Source of the DNA: JAVVHH01 sp965276815
GTDB taxonomy: Bacteria > Pseudomonadota > Alphaproteobacteria > Acetobacterales > Acetobacteraceae
Assembly: GCA_965276815.1 (NCBI GenBank)
Contig: CBDIBE010000005.1
Span: forward strand, 248,001 to 312,000
Direction: 5' to 3'
Length of the DNA: 64,000 nt
The notes beneath the pieces are model-generated. The model searched no databases. It saw nothing but the letters and a program-made list of their open reading frames with translations, and was not told the origin of the DNA. Positions 41,733-50,179 of the stretch are shown here, one piece after another (positions within the stretch are counted from its first letter, which is position 1; the number at the start of each line of letters is the position of its first letter). The translations under genes were made by a program, and so were the position numbers.

Positions 41733-43298
41733 ATGACGACCGTCCGCATCCGCCGCGCGCTGATCTCCGTCTCCGACAAGACCGGCCTCGTGCGGCTCGC
41801 CGAGGCGCTGGCGGCGCATGGGGCCGAACTTCTGTCCACGGGCGGCTCGGGGCGCGCGTTGCGCGAGGCCGGGATCGCGGTGCGCGAGGTCGCGGACCAT
41901 ACGGGCTTTCCGGAGATTCTCGACGGCCGGGTCAAGACGCTGGTGCCGCAGATCCATGGCGGCATCCTTGGCCGCCGCGACGTCCCCGAGCACGTCAGCC
42001 AGATGCAGGAACATGGAATTGCGCCGATCGACCTGGTCTGCGTCAACCTCTACCCGTTCGAGGCGACGGTCGCCTCCGGCGCCGCGCCGGAGGAATGTAT
42101 TGAAAACATCGATATTGGCGGCCCCGCGCTGATCCGCGCCGCCGCCAAGAACGCCGCCCATGTCGCCGTCCTCACTGACCCGGCGCAATACAATGACCTC
42201 GTCGAGGGACTTGCCGCGCACGGTGGCACGACCCCGGCGTTGCGCACGAAACTGGCCGGCGAAGCCTTTGCCCGCACCGCTTCCTATGACGCCGCGATCG
42301 CCGGATGGTATGCGCGCGATGGGGGGTTCCCGCAGCGCCTCACGCTGGCCGGGTCGCTGCGCCAAACGCTGCGGTATGGGGAAAACCCGCACCAGCAGGC
42401 CGCTTTTTACGTCACCGGCAACCGGCCTGGTGTGGCGACCGCGCGCCAGGCGCAGGGCAAGGAGCTTTCCTACAACAACCTCAACGACACCGACGCCGCC
42501 TTCGAATGCGTCGCCGAGCTCGACGGGCCGTCCGTGGTCATCGTCAAGCACGCCAACCCGTGCGGCGTCGCGTCGGCGCCGAGTCTTGCCGAGGCCTGGG
42601 CCCTCGCGCTCCGTTGCGACCCGGTGAGCGCCTTCGGCGGCATCGTCGCGCTGAACCGGACGCTCGACGCCGAAGCGGCCGAGCGGATCGCCGCGATTTT
42701 CACCGAGGTGATCGTGGCGCCGGACGCCGAGCCCGGCGCTTTGGCCACACTCGCGCGCAAGAAGAACCTCCGCCTGCTGCTTACCGGCGGCCTCCCCGAC
42801 CCGGCCGAGCCCGGCCGCAGCTTCCGCAGCCTGTCCGGCGGCTTCCTCGTGCAATCGCGCGACGCCGGCCGGGTCGGGGCCAACGAGCTGCGGACCGTCA
42901 CCAGGCGCGCGCCGACCGAGGCGGAGCTGGCCGACCTGCTCTTCGCGTTCCGGGTGTGCAAGCACGTGAAGTCGAACGCGATCGTCTATGCCAAGGATGG
43001 CGCCACCACCGGGATCGGGGCGGGGCAGATGAGCCGGGTGGACAGCGCCCGCATCGCCGCCTGGAAGGGCGCCGAGGCGGCGAAGGCGGCCGGGCTGGAC
43101 ACGCCGTTGACGCAGGGCAGCGTCGCCGCGTCCGACGCGTTTTTTCCTTTCGCCGATGGGCTGGAAGCGGTGATCGCCGCCGGCGCGACCGCGGTGATCC
43201 AGCCTGGCGGCTCCGTCCGCGACGCCGAGGTCATCGCCGCCGCAGATGCGGCCGGGGTTGCCATGGTATTCACCGGGATGCGCCACTTCCGGCATTAG
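41733..43298 (+). CDS. purH: bifunctional AICAR formyltransferase / IMP cyclohydrolase
   Basis: 521 aa, last two steps of IMP synthesis. N-terminal MGS-like cyclohydrolase domain (RALISVSDKTGLVRLAEALA, LLSTGGSGRALREAG, LDGRVKTLVPQIHGGILGRRD, YPFEATV); C-terminal transformylase (GKELSYNNLNDTDAAFE, VVIVKHANPCGVA, DPVSAFGGIVALNR, GAGQMSRVDS, SDAFFPFADGLE). Complete, with the catalytic KHxNPCG. Confidence 0.97.
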   Translation: MTTVRIRRALISVSDKTGLVRLAEALAAHGAELLSTGGSGRALREAGIAVREVADHTGFPEILDGRVKTLVPQIHGGILGRRDVPEHVSQMQEHGIAPIDLVCVNLYPFEATVASGAAPEECIENIDIGGPALIRAAAKNAAHVAVLTDPAQYNDLVEGLAAHGGTTPALRTKLAGEAFARTASYDAAIAGWYARDGGFPQRLTLAGSLRQTLRYGENPHQQAAFYVTGNRPGVATARQAQGKELSYNNLNDTDAAFECVAELDGPSVVIVKHANPCGVASAPSLAEAWALALRCDPVSAFGGIVALNRTLDAEAAERIAAIFTEVIVAPDAEPGALATLARKKNLRLLLTGGLPDPAEPGRSFRSLSGGFLVQSRDAGRVGANELRTVTRRAPTEAELADLLFAFRVCKHVKSNAIVYAKDGATTGIGAGQMSRVDSARIAAWKGAEAAKAAGLDTPLTQGSVAASDAFFPFADGLEAVIAAGATAVIQPGGSVRDAEVIAAADAAGVAMVFTGMRHFRH

Positions 43299-43352
43299 TT
43301 CCGAGCAAGAAACGGTTGAACAACACGCTGGGTTAACACCCGCAACTGCAAA

Positions 43353-43367
43353 TGCGAGTCGGTCGCA
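43353..43367. promoter_or_regulatory. candidate iron-regulator operator upstream of mbfA
   Basis: TGCGA-gtcgg-TCGCA, a perfect 5-bp inverted repeat with 5-base spacer, 50 bases before the mbfA ATG; a palindromic TTGCGCAA follows at 43371. mbfA genes are controlled by Irr/Fur-type repressors in related bacteria, so this is a reasonable candidate site. It does not closely match a consensus I can recall. Confidence 0.3.
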
Positions 43368-43417
43368 CCATTGCGCAAGCGACTTGACCTTGCGGCGGCT
43401 TTCGCCATTTTCCGCCC

Positions 43418-44374
43418 ATGCAAACTTTCACTGAGCTTACGGAACGCGAAGTCCTGGCCTTGGCGATCAGCAGCGAGGAAGAGGATGGCCGTATCTACGC
43501 CGATTTCGCCGAGAGCCTGCGCGAGGAATACCCCGACAGCGCCCGCGTCTTCGACGACATGGCGGAAGAGGAGAGCGAGCACCGCCGGCTGCTGATCGAC
43601 AACTTCGTGCAGAAGTTCGGATCGCACATCCCGCTGGTCCGCCGCCAAGACGTGCGCGGCAGCGTCAACCGTAAGCCCGCCTGGCAAATCCGCCAGCTCG
43701 GCATCGACGCGGTCCGCCGGCATGCGCGGCAGATGGAGGTGGACGCGAGCCGCTTCTACACGCAGGCCGCCAGCCGCACGAGCGACGCCGGCATCCGCAA
43801 GCTGCTCGGCGATCTGGCGACCGCGGAGATCGAGCATCAGCGCGCCGCGGACTCGATCGCCGCCAAGCGCCTGCCGGGCGAAAAGGTGCAGGCCGAAGAC
43901 GACGATGCGCGCCGGCGCTTCATCCTGCAGATCGTCCAGCCGGGTCTGGTCGGGCTGATGGACGGCTCGGTTTCCACGCTGGCCCCCGTGTTCGCCGCCG
44001 CGTTTGCCACGCAGCAGAGCCACGATGCCTTCCTGGTTGGCGTCGCCGCCTCGGTCGGCGCCGGCATCTCGATGGGCTTTGCTGAAGCATTGGCCGATGA
44101 CGGGAAGCTTTCCGGCCGCGGCACGCCCTTGCTGCGCGGCTTCGTCTGCGGACTGATGACGGTCGCCGGCGGCATCGGCCACACGCTGCCGTATCTCATC
44201 GCGGATTTCTGGACCGCCACGGGCGTCGCGGCCATCGTCGTGGTGTTCGAGTTGCTGGCGATCGCTTGGGTGCAGTGGAAGTTCATGGAAACGCCACCCG
44301 TCTCTGCCGCGGCCAAAGTCATGCTCGGCGGTGCCCTAGTACTGGCGGCCGGCATCCTGATCGGTAATGGGTAG
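43418..44374 (+). CDS. mbfA: membrane-bound ferritin, rubrerythrin-VIT1 fusion iron exporter
   Basis: 318 aa. Residues 1-140 are a ferritin-like diiron domain (SSEEEDGRIYADFAES, DMAEEESEHRRLLIDNF, GDLATAEIEHQRAA); 165-318 form a VIT1/CCC1 membrane domain (PGLVGLMDGSVSTLAPVFAAAFA, GISMGFAEALADDG, five spans). MbfA exports Fe(II), protecting against iron and peroxide stress. Monocistronic by position, between purH and a converging lipoprotein gene. Confidence 0.93.
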   Translation: MQTFTELTEREVLALAISSEEEDGRIYADFAESLREEYPDSARVFDDMAEEESEHRRLLIDNFVQKFGSHIPLVRRQDVRGSVNRKPAWQIRQLGIDAVRRHARQMEVDASRFYTQAASRTSDAGIRKLLGDLATAEIEHQRAADSIAAKRLPGEKVQAEDDDARRRFILQIVQPGLVGLMDGSVSTLAPVFAAAFATQQSHDAFLVGVAASVGAGISMGFAEALADDGKLSGRGTPLLRGFVCGLMTVAGGIGHTLPYLIADFWTATGVAAIVVVFELLAIAWVQWKFMETPPVSAAAKVMLGGALVLAAGILIGNG

Positions 44375-44490
44375 CTAAGCTAGGCTTGCCGCCGGAGGCT
44401 ATCTCTCACGGGAACTTGGCATCGGCAAGCATCGGCTCGCGGATGCAATCGCCGTGCTCGGACGCCGCGGCAGCGGCAGTCCGAGCGGAC

Positions 44491-45027
44491 TTAGGGCGCC
44501 GATGTCGGGCGGTGCGCTCGGTTGTACGCCAGTTCGGCCGGCGTGAGCTGGAACCCGACTATCACCTGATAGGATCCTGCCGACTTTTGCGCGGTGACCG
44601 GCAGGCGCAGATCGACGCTGTCCCCCTCGAGGCGGAGCCGGTCGGTATTCTCGGGGAAATCGGCGCGCAACGGGTAAATCCGCTTGTCCAACACGCGGTC
44701 GCCCTCGCTGACCGCGACGAAATAGGCAATGTCGGCCGTACGGCTCCGCGATGCCGGCCCGCGCGTCAGGTCGATCCCGACCGAAATCGTCGCCACCACC
44801 GTCCTCGGGCCATCCCGCTTGCAACTGCCGGCAATGCCGGTGATGCGGCCGGCGAAGATACTGTCGGTAATGTCGCGCCCGGTGCCCGTGAAGCGCGAGA
44901 GATCGGCAGCGTCGCCCAAGATTGCCGGGCGCGGACAGACCGGCGGGAACTGTTCGCCCCCGTTGTTGCAGCCGGACAGCAACGGCAGCGCAAGTGTGGC
45001 AAGGCTTAACCGGGACAGTGCAGGCAT
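44491..45027 (-). CDS. uncharacterised lipoprotein
   Basis: 178 aa. Lipoprotein signal with lipobox LSGC, C20 as the lipidated residue. Mature part contains a CPRPAILGDAADLSRFTGTG start and a predicted beta domain (TVVATISVGIDLTRGP, DIAYFVAVSEGDRVLDKRIYPL), a pattern I know from conserved unnamed alphaproteobacterial lipoproteins. Divergent from ispH. Confidence 0.8.
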   Translation of the reverse strand: MPALSRLSLATLALPLLSGCNNGGEQFPPVCPRPAILGDAADLSRFTGTGRDITDSIFAGRITGIAGSCKRDGPRTVVATISVGIDLTRGPASRSRTADIAYFVAVSEGDRVLDKRIYPLRADFPENTDRLRLEGDSVDLRLPVTAQKSAGSYQVIVGFQLTPAELAYNRAHRPTSAP

Positions 45028-45119
45028 TCACGACTCCAAGCTTGCCGCCCTTGGCGGCCGGGCCAGTTGTAGCCATAAGAAGGGGGCGCGATAGTGCGCT
45101 CCGCCTGCAGGCCGAGACA

Positions 45120-46076
45120 ATGCACGAGAAAGCCCACCTGAGCGTAGTTCTGGCGGGACCAAGAGGGTTCTGCGCCGGTGTCGACCGGGCGATCCGCGTC
45201 GTCGAGGAAGCGCTGCGCCGCTATGGCGCGCCGGTCTATGTGCGCCACGAGATCGTCCACAACCGCACAGTGGTGGAGACGCTCGAGGCGCGCGGCGCCG
45301 TCTTCGTCGAGGAGCTCGACGAGGTCCCGGAAGCCGGCCATGTCGTGTTCTCCGCCCATGGCGTGCCCAAATCGGTCCCGGCCGAGGCGCGGCGGCGCAA
45401 CCTGCTGTATTTCGACGCCACCTGCCCGCTGGTCAGCAAGGTACACCGGGAGGCCGAGCGGCACTTTGCCGATGGCGGCCCCGAGCAGCGGCATATCCTG
45501 ATGATCGGCCATGCCGGGCATCCCGAGGTGGTCGGCACGATGGGCCAACTGCCGCCGGGCAGCGTGACCTTGGTGCAAGATACCGACGACGCCCGCGCCG
45601 TATCGCCCGCCGACCCATGCCGGCTCGCCTTCATCACCCAAACCACGCTCTCGGTCGACGACACCGCCGAGATCGTCGCCGTGCTGCGCGAGCGTTTCCC
45701 CGACATCGAGGGGCCAAAGCACGAGGACATCTGCTACGCCACCACCAACCGGCAAGCCGCGGTCAAGGCCGTGGCTCCGGAGTGCGACTTGGTGATTGTC
45801 ATTGGCAGCCCGAACAGCAGCAACTCGCAGCGCCTGCGCGAAGTGGCCGAGCGGGCGGGCGCGCGGCGGGCCATCCTGCTGCCGCGGGCGGACGCACTGG
45901 ACTGGCCGGCGCTGGACGGCGTGCGCCGGCTCGGCCTGACCGCCGGCGCCTCGGCCCCGGAATCGCTGGTGCAGGAGTTGCTTTGCCGGCTTGGCGAGCG
46001 CTTCGACCTCGAGGTCGAGGAGCGGCGGGTGACGCAGGAGGACGTGGTGTTCAAGCTCCCGGCGCCGCTGTCGTGA
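45120..46076 (+). CDS. ispH: 4-hydroxy-3-methylbut-2-enyl diphosphate reductase
   Basis: 318 aa iron-sulfur enzyme making IPP and DMAPP in the last MEP-pathway step. The three cluster cysteines are in GPRGFCAGVDRAI, FDATCPLVSKVH and HEDICYATTNRQ; the HGVPKSV, TQTTLSVDDT and IGSPNSSNSQRL substrate motifs are intact. ispH-thrB-rnhA is a conserved order in alphaproteobacteria. Confidence 0.97.
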   Translation: MHEKAHLSVVLAGPRGFCAGVDRAIRVVEEALRRYGAPVYVRHEIVHNRTVVETLEARGAVFVEELDEVPEAGHVVFSAHGVPKSVPAEARRRNLLYFDATCPLVSKVHREAERHFADGGPEQRHILMIGHAGHPEVVGTMGQLPPGSVTLVQDTDDARAVSPADPCRLAFITQTTLSVDDTAEIVAVLRERFPDIEGPKHEDICYATTNRQAAVKAVAPECDLVIVIGSPNSSNSQRLREVAERAGARRAILLPRADALDWPALDGVRRLGLTAGASAPESLVQELLCRLGERFDLEVEERRVTQEDVVFKLPAPLS

Positions 46077-46089
46077 TTTCAGGGGGCTA

Positions 46090-47049
46090 ATGGCGGTCTA
46101 CACCGAGGTTTCCGACGACGCGCTCGCCGCGTTGCTCGCCGAGTACGATCTGGGCACCGCGGTGGCCTTCCGCGGCATCGCCGAGGGGGTCGAGAACAGC
46201 AACTACCAGCTTCGCACCACGCAGGGCGACTTCATCCTGACCCTTTACGAGAAGCGGGTGGACCCAGCGGAGCTGCCCTGGTTTCTGGGCCTCATGCAGC
46301 ACCTCGCCACGCATGGGATTCAGTGCCCGCTGCCGGTCGAGGGGCGTGACGGCGACAGTCTGCGGCGATTGGCCGGCCGGCCCGCCTGCATCACCACCTT
46401 TCTGCCGGGCGTGTGGCCGCGCCGGGTCCGGCCGGAGCATTGCGGACCCTTGGGCGCCGCGCTGGCCTCGCTGCACCGGGCTGGCGCGGGGTATGCGCCG
46501 GTGCGCGAGAACGCGCTCGGCCCGGCCGGCTGGGCGCCTTTGCTCGCGCGCTGTCTGGACCGGGCGGATTCCGTGCAGCCCGGTATCGCGGCCGAGCTGC
46601 AAACCGCGCTCGACCGCATCCTGGCCGCCTGGCCGGCGGGCTTGCCGCGCGGGCACATCCACGCCGACCTGTTTCCCGACAACGTGTTCTTCCTGGACGG
46701 CAAGATCTCCGGCCTGATCGACTTCTACTTCGCCGCGACCGAACTGCTCGCCTATGACGTCGCCGTCTGCCTGAATGCATGGTGCTTCGAGGCCGACTTC
46801 CAGTTCAACGTCACCAAGGCGCGGGCCATGCTGCGCGCCTACACCAGCACGCGCGACCTGCTGCCCGAGGAGCGCGCCGCCTTGCCGGTCCTATGTCAGG
46901 GTGCGGCGCTGCGTTTCCTGCTGACGCGGCTGTACGACTGGGTGAACACGCCGGAGGGCGCGATGGTCACCCGCAAGGACCCGCTGGAATACCTGCGCCG
47001 CCTGCGCTTCCACCTGCAAGCCACTGACGCCCATGCCTACGGACTCTGA
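46090..47049 (+). CDS. thrB: homoserine kinase (ThrB2, aminoglycoside-phosphotransferase fold)
   Basis: 319 aa. Kinase-like fold: VAFRGIAEGVENSNYQLRTTQG, catalytic HIHADLFPDNVFF (HxDxxxxN), metal Asp in ISGLIDFYFAATE. Phosphorylates homoserine for threonine synthesis. Overlaps rnhA by 17 bases. Confidence 0.95.
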   Translation: MAVYTEVSDDALAALLAEYDLGTAVAFRGIAEGVENSNYQLRTTQGDFILTLYEKRVDPAELPWFLGLMQHLATHGIQCPLPVEGRDGDSLRRLAGRPACITTFLPGVWPRRVRPEHCGPLGAALASLHRAGAGYAPVRENALGPAGWAPLLARCLDRADSVQPGIAAELQTALDRILAAWPAGLPRGHIHADLFPDNVFFLDGKISGLIDFYFAATELLAYDVAVCLNAWCFEADFQFNVTKARAMLRAYTSTRDLLPEERAALPVLCQGAALRFLLTRLYDWVNTPEGAMVTRKDPLEYLRRLRFHLQATDAHAYGL

Positions 47050-47485
47050 CCCGCTGACGGTCGAGATCTGGACCGATGGCGGCTGCAAGCCGAACCCGGG
47101 CCCTGGCGGCTGGGCGGCGGTCCTGCGTTTCGGCACGTACGAGCGCGAGCTGACCGGGGCCGACAAGGCGACCACCAACAACCGCATGGAGCTCACCGCC
47201 GCCGCTGCCGCGCTGGAGGCCCTGACCCGGCCGTGCCGCGTGGTCCTGCACACGGACAGCGAGTATGTCCGCAACGGCGTGACCCGATGGAGCACGGGCT
47301 GGGTGCGCCGCAACTGGCGCAATTCCGCCGGCGACCCGGTTGCCAACATGGATTTGTGGCGCCGGGTCCTGGAAGCGGCGAAGGCGCATGAAGTTGACTG
47401 GCGCTGGGTCCGCGGACACGCTGGCGATGTGATGAACGAACGTGTGGACCGGATGGCGACGGTGGCGCGGCAGGGGCTGGGGTAG
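47033..47485 (+). CDS. rnhA: ribonuclease HI
   Basis: 150 aa. Catalytic acids: Asp in EIWTDGGCKPNPGPGGWA, Glu in NRMELTAAAAALE, Asp in HTDSEYVRNGV, Asp in NERVDRMA, and the H of VRGHAGD. Degrades RNA in RNA-DNA hybrids. ATG 47033 overlaps thrB. Confidence 0.97.
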   Translation: MPTDSDPLTVEIWTDGGCKPNPGPGGWAAVLRFGTYERELTGADKATTNNRMELTAAAAALEALTRPCRVVLHTDSEYVRNGVTRWSTGWVRRNWRNSAGDPVANMDLWRRVLEAAKAHEVDWRWVRGHAGDVMNERVDRMATVARQGLG

Positions 47486-47517
47486 TCGAATGCCGCTTTG
47501 GGAGCGCTCCGCCCTTA

Positions 47518-47708
47518 TCACCGGCTAAGAGGGTGAGTGAGCGCCGGTTGCTCTGACGCCATCACCTCGAGCGAGTCGGCGGAGTAGTCCAAGCCGTTGG
47601 CCCACTCGATACCGGTTCCGAAACCGATCACCTCGACCCGAGCAAAAGCTGTCTCTTCTCGTAATGCAGCAAACGGCGGCAATTCTTTCACGGGCTTAAC
47701 CCCCTCGC
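47518..47708 (-). pseudogene. remnant of a DUF2442-type gene
   Basis: The minus strand reads KELPPFAALREETAFARVEV then GTGIEWANGLDYSADSLEVM, which matches the C-terminal half of DUF2442 proteins; the N-terminal 20 or so residues are absent. Rebuilt without the IS, this fragment began just after the kinase stop, so the truncation predates the insertion. A GTG at 47691 with GAGGGGG upstream could express a 57-aa product. DUF2442 proteins often accompany toxin-antitoxin-like DUF4160 genes; none remains here. Confidence 0.6.
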
Positions 47709-47737
47709 TGGAGTGCGCCCCTGCGGGTGGACAGATT
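47709..47737 (+). repeat. left terminal inverted repeat of the IS3 element
   Basis: TGGAGTGCGCCCCTGCGGGT followed by GGACAGATT; exact reverse complement of 48934-48962. Confidence 0.95.
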
Positions 47738-47786
47738 GGGCGATTTGAATTGACCCCCGTTGTTGGGCTTCCGGAGGATGGAAGCC

Positions 47787-48137
47787 ATGACGAAGCACCG
47801 TTCCCACAGTGCGGCATTCAAGCGGCAGGTGGCTGAGGAGTTCCTGGCGGGGGAAACTCTGCACGCGTTGTCGCAACGCCACGACGTCTCACGTCAGTTG
47901 ATCCGAATCTGGGTCGGCAAGTTCGAAGCGGGCGCTTTGGACGAGGACGTGCAAGCGGCCGATCTGATCCAGGAATACGAAGCCAAGATCGCGGCTCTGG
48001 AGCGGATGGTCGGCCGCCAGGCGCTCGAGATCGAACTGCTAAAGGGGGCTTTGAAGCATGCACCCCGGCCGAGAAGCGCGATCACCTCCATCGTCACCGG
48101 CCCGGCGCCATCTCCGTCCAAAGAGGGTGCGAGCTGA
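47787..48137 (+). CDS. IS3-family transposase OrfA
   Basis: 116 aa: helix-turn-helix (HSAAFKRQVAEEFLAGETLH with LSQRHDVSRQLIRIWVGKFE) for terminal-repeat binding, then a leucine-zipper-like helix (KIAALERMVGRQALEIELLKGAL). ATG 47787 chosen with GGAGG about ten bases upstream. Its TGA shares a base with the orfB ATG (TGATG). orfB lies in the -1 frame, as usual for programmed frameshifting in IS3; which mechanism operates here is not clear. Confidence 0.93.
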   Translation: MTKHRSHSAAFKRQVAEEFLAGETLHALSQRHDVSRQLIRIWVGKFEAGALDEDVQAADLIQEYEAKIAALERMVGRQALEIELLKGALKHAPRPRSAITSIVTGPAPSPSKEGAS

Positions 48138-48934
48138 TGGGCCTCGCACGATCGACGTTCTACGACACGTCACCGGCTGTCCTCGGCGTCGATGCGCTCG
48201 TCGGCCGTATCGAGATGATCTGCGACGAGTTCGAGTGCTACGGCTATCGCCGGGTCGGCGCCGCCCTGCGTCACCAGGGCGTCGTGGTCAACGGCAAGAA
48301 GCTGCGACGGCTGATGCGCGAGCACGGCCTACAGCCTAAACGGCGCCGTCGCTATATCGTCACGACCGACAGCGACCATGCCGGCCCGATCTACCCCAAC
48401 CTGGCCAAGGGTCTGGTCGCCGAACGCGCCAACCAGCTTTGGGTGGCGGACCTGACCTACGTCGCCATCCCGGGCAGTTTCGTCTATCTGGCGGCGATCC
48501 TGGACGCCTGGTCGCGCAAGGTGGTCGGCTACGCCATCAGCCGATCGATGGACGCTCGCATTGCCGTTGCTGCGCTCAAGGCGGCCATCCGGACCCGAGT
48601 GCCGCCTCGAGGCTGCATTCACCATTCCGATCGCGGCTCGCAATATGCCTCGGAAGTCTATCGCGAGCTACTGGCCACCCATGGCCTGATCGGCTCGATG
48701 AGTCGCCGTGGCAACCCGTATGATAACGCCAAGGCGGAGAGCTTCATGAAGACGCTCAAGGTCGAGGCCGTCTACCTGGCCGCCTATGAGACGTTCGAGG
48801 ATGTCACCGCGGACCTTCCGAGATTTATCGACGACGTCTACAACCGCAGCCGCCTACATTCTGCTCTCGGCTATCTCAGCCCCCTGCAGTTCGAGGATCA
48901 ACACGCCCAGCAGACGGTCAAAACTGCAGCCTGA
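48137..48934 (+). CDS. IS3-family transposase OrfB, DDE integrase domain
   Basis: 265 aa. N-terminal HTH_21-type block (YGYRRVGAALRHQGVVVNGK, LRRLMREHGLQPKRRRR), then the rve catalytic core with D in WVADLTYVA, D in CIHHSDRGSQYAS and E in NPYDNAKAESFMKTLK (D,D-35-E). The C-terminal NRSRLHSALGYLSPLQFE is standard. Frame uninterrupted, so transposase should be active. Confidence 0.96.
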   Translation: MGLARSTFYDTSPAVLGVDALVGRIEMICDEFECYGYRRVGAALRHQGVVVNGKKLRRLMREHGLQPKRRRRYIVTTDSDHAGPIYPNLAKGLVAERANQLWVADLTYVAIPGSFVYLAAILDAWSRKVVGYAISRSMDARIAVAALKAAIRTRVPPRGCIHHSDRGSQYASEVYRELLATHGLIGSMSRRGNPYDNAKAESFMKTLKVEAVYLAAYETFEDVTADLPRFIDDVYNRSRLHSALGYLSPLQFEDQHAQQTVKTAA

Positions 48935-50113
48935 ATCTGTCCACCCGCAGGGGCGCACTCCACGCGATGCGAGCGGGAACGTTAGCTGTAGCTGGGTTCC
49001 ACGGTCGCTGCCGCCCCATTGCAGCTCGGCCGCCAGTTGCCGGGCAAATCCGGCCACCAACTGCATCCCGGTGCCGGTCTGCTTGTTGTCCGGCATCCCC
49101 TTGCCGTCGTCCCAGAGCGTCAGGCACACCTTCTTGGCCGATGTGGACTCCAGACGGAGGCCGATCGTCCCGTCGCGTCCGTCGAAGGCATATTTGAAGC
49201 TGTTGGTGATAAACTCGGTCGCGATGATCCCCAGCGGCACCGCAATGTCCGACGACACCGCGACCGGTTCGAGCTGCGTCAACAGCCGGATCGCGCCGGC
49301 CTCCTTGCCGTGGAACGTGACTAGGCTCTGGGCCAATTGCCCCAAGTAGCTGCCGAGGGAAACCTCGTCCACGCCGCCCATCGCGTGCAGCTGATCGTGC
49401 ACGAGCCGCAGGGTTTCGACCCGGTGGCCAATCGCGGTCAACTCGGCCTCGACAAGCGGATGTTTGGCGCGGTTTGCCTGCAGCCGGACGAGGCTGGTGA
49501 TCACCTGCAGATTGTTCTTCACCCGGTGCTGCAACTCGTGCAGCAGCCGCTCTTTTTCTTCGGCGCGGGCGCGCAGCTCGGTCGTGACCCTGAACCGCTC
49601 CACCGCCGAAGACAGCAGGTTCGCGTAGCTCTTGAGGAAGGTGATGTCGTCGTCGGTGAAACCGTGCTGGACGCGGCTATCCACCTCGAGCACCCCGTAG
49701 GGCGGCTTCCCGTCAGGGCCCAAGATGATGACGTTGACCATCGCCTTCACGCCATGGTCGCGCATGAAGTCGGGCAGCTCGAACCGGCTCTCTTCCTCGA
49801 CGTCGTTCGAGATCACCGGTTCGAGCGTGTGCAGGGCATGGCCGGCGGCCGAGAAGTTGCCGGTTGGCACTGTCGTCAGCCCCACAACCCCGGGATTCCA
49901 GCCCACGCCGGCGCGGACGAAGAGCTCCGTCTCGCTTTCGACGCAGGTCAACACCTTGGCCAAATCGGTTCCAAGCGCATCGCTCACCAGGCTGCAAGCC
50001 TCGGTGAGAATCTCGTCGAGATCGTGCGACTTGAGCGAGAGTTCGCCGAACTCACCCAGAGCGGACCTCTGGCGTAGCAACTCGTTGGCCCGATCGGAAT
50101 CTCGATCATACAT
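48854..50113 (-). CDS. GAF-domain HWE/HisKA_2 histidine kinase with IS-encoded C-terminus
   Basis: 419 aa as read. GAF sensor domain (about 30-170), then the HisKA_2 dimerisation block with phosphoacceptor H196 in LLHELQHRVKNNLQVI, and HATPase (EFITNSFKYAFDG, LTLWDDGKGMPD, GTGMQLVAGFARQL). The last 35 residues, starting after FPLASR, are translated from the IS3 element; without it the frame would read FPLASRGG and stop, giving 386 aa. The kinase core is complete, so activity may persist. The response regulator gene lies just upstream on the same strand. Confidence 0.92.
   Translation of the reverse strand: MYDRDSDRANELLRQRSALGEFGELSLKSHDLDEILTEACSLVSDALGTDLAKVLTCVESETELFVRAGVGWNPGVVGLTTVPTGNFSAAGHALHTLEPVISNDVEEESRFELPDFMRDHGVKAMVNVIILGPDGKPPYGVLEVDSRVQHGFTDDDITFLKSYANLLSSAVERFRVTTELRARAEEKERLLHELQHRVKNNLQVITSLVRLQANRAKHPLVEAELTAIGHRVETLRLVHDQLHAMGGVDEVSLGSYLGQLAQSLVTFHGKEAGAIRLLTQLEPVAVSSDIAVPLGIIATEFITNSFKYAFDGRDGTIGLRLESTSAKKVCLTLWDDGKGMPDNKQTGTGMQLVAGFARQLAAELQWGGSDRGTQLQLTFPLASRGVRPCGWTDSGCSFDRLLGVLILELQGAEIAESRM
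48934..48962 (-). repeat. right terminal inverted repeat of the IS3 element
   Basis: AATCTGTCCACCCGCAGGGG followed by CGCACTCCA. The minus strand of this end is read as the new C-terminal codons of the neighbouring kinase. Confidence 0.95.
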
Positions 50114-50179
50114 GCGTGATTATTGGCACGTTTTTCGCTCGGTGTCCCAAACCTAATCGCGGGCGAAGCTAAGATTATT

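Larger units (their letters stand above)
47709..48962 (+). mobile_element. complete IS3-family insertion sequence, 1254 bp
   Basis: Perfect 29-bp terminal inverted repeats (47709-47737 and 48934-48962), ends 5'-TG...CA-3' as usual for IS3, and a 3-bp target duplication CGC (47706-47708 and 48963-48965). Two plus-strand frames, orfA and orfB, with an intact DDE triad. Exact repeats and duplication imply recent insertion. Subgroup not assigned. Confidence 0.96.

Noticed and set aside
41577..43295. 572-codon open frame opposite purH
   Set aside because: purH is unmistakable; the antisense product has no domain.
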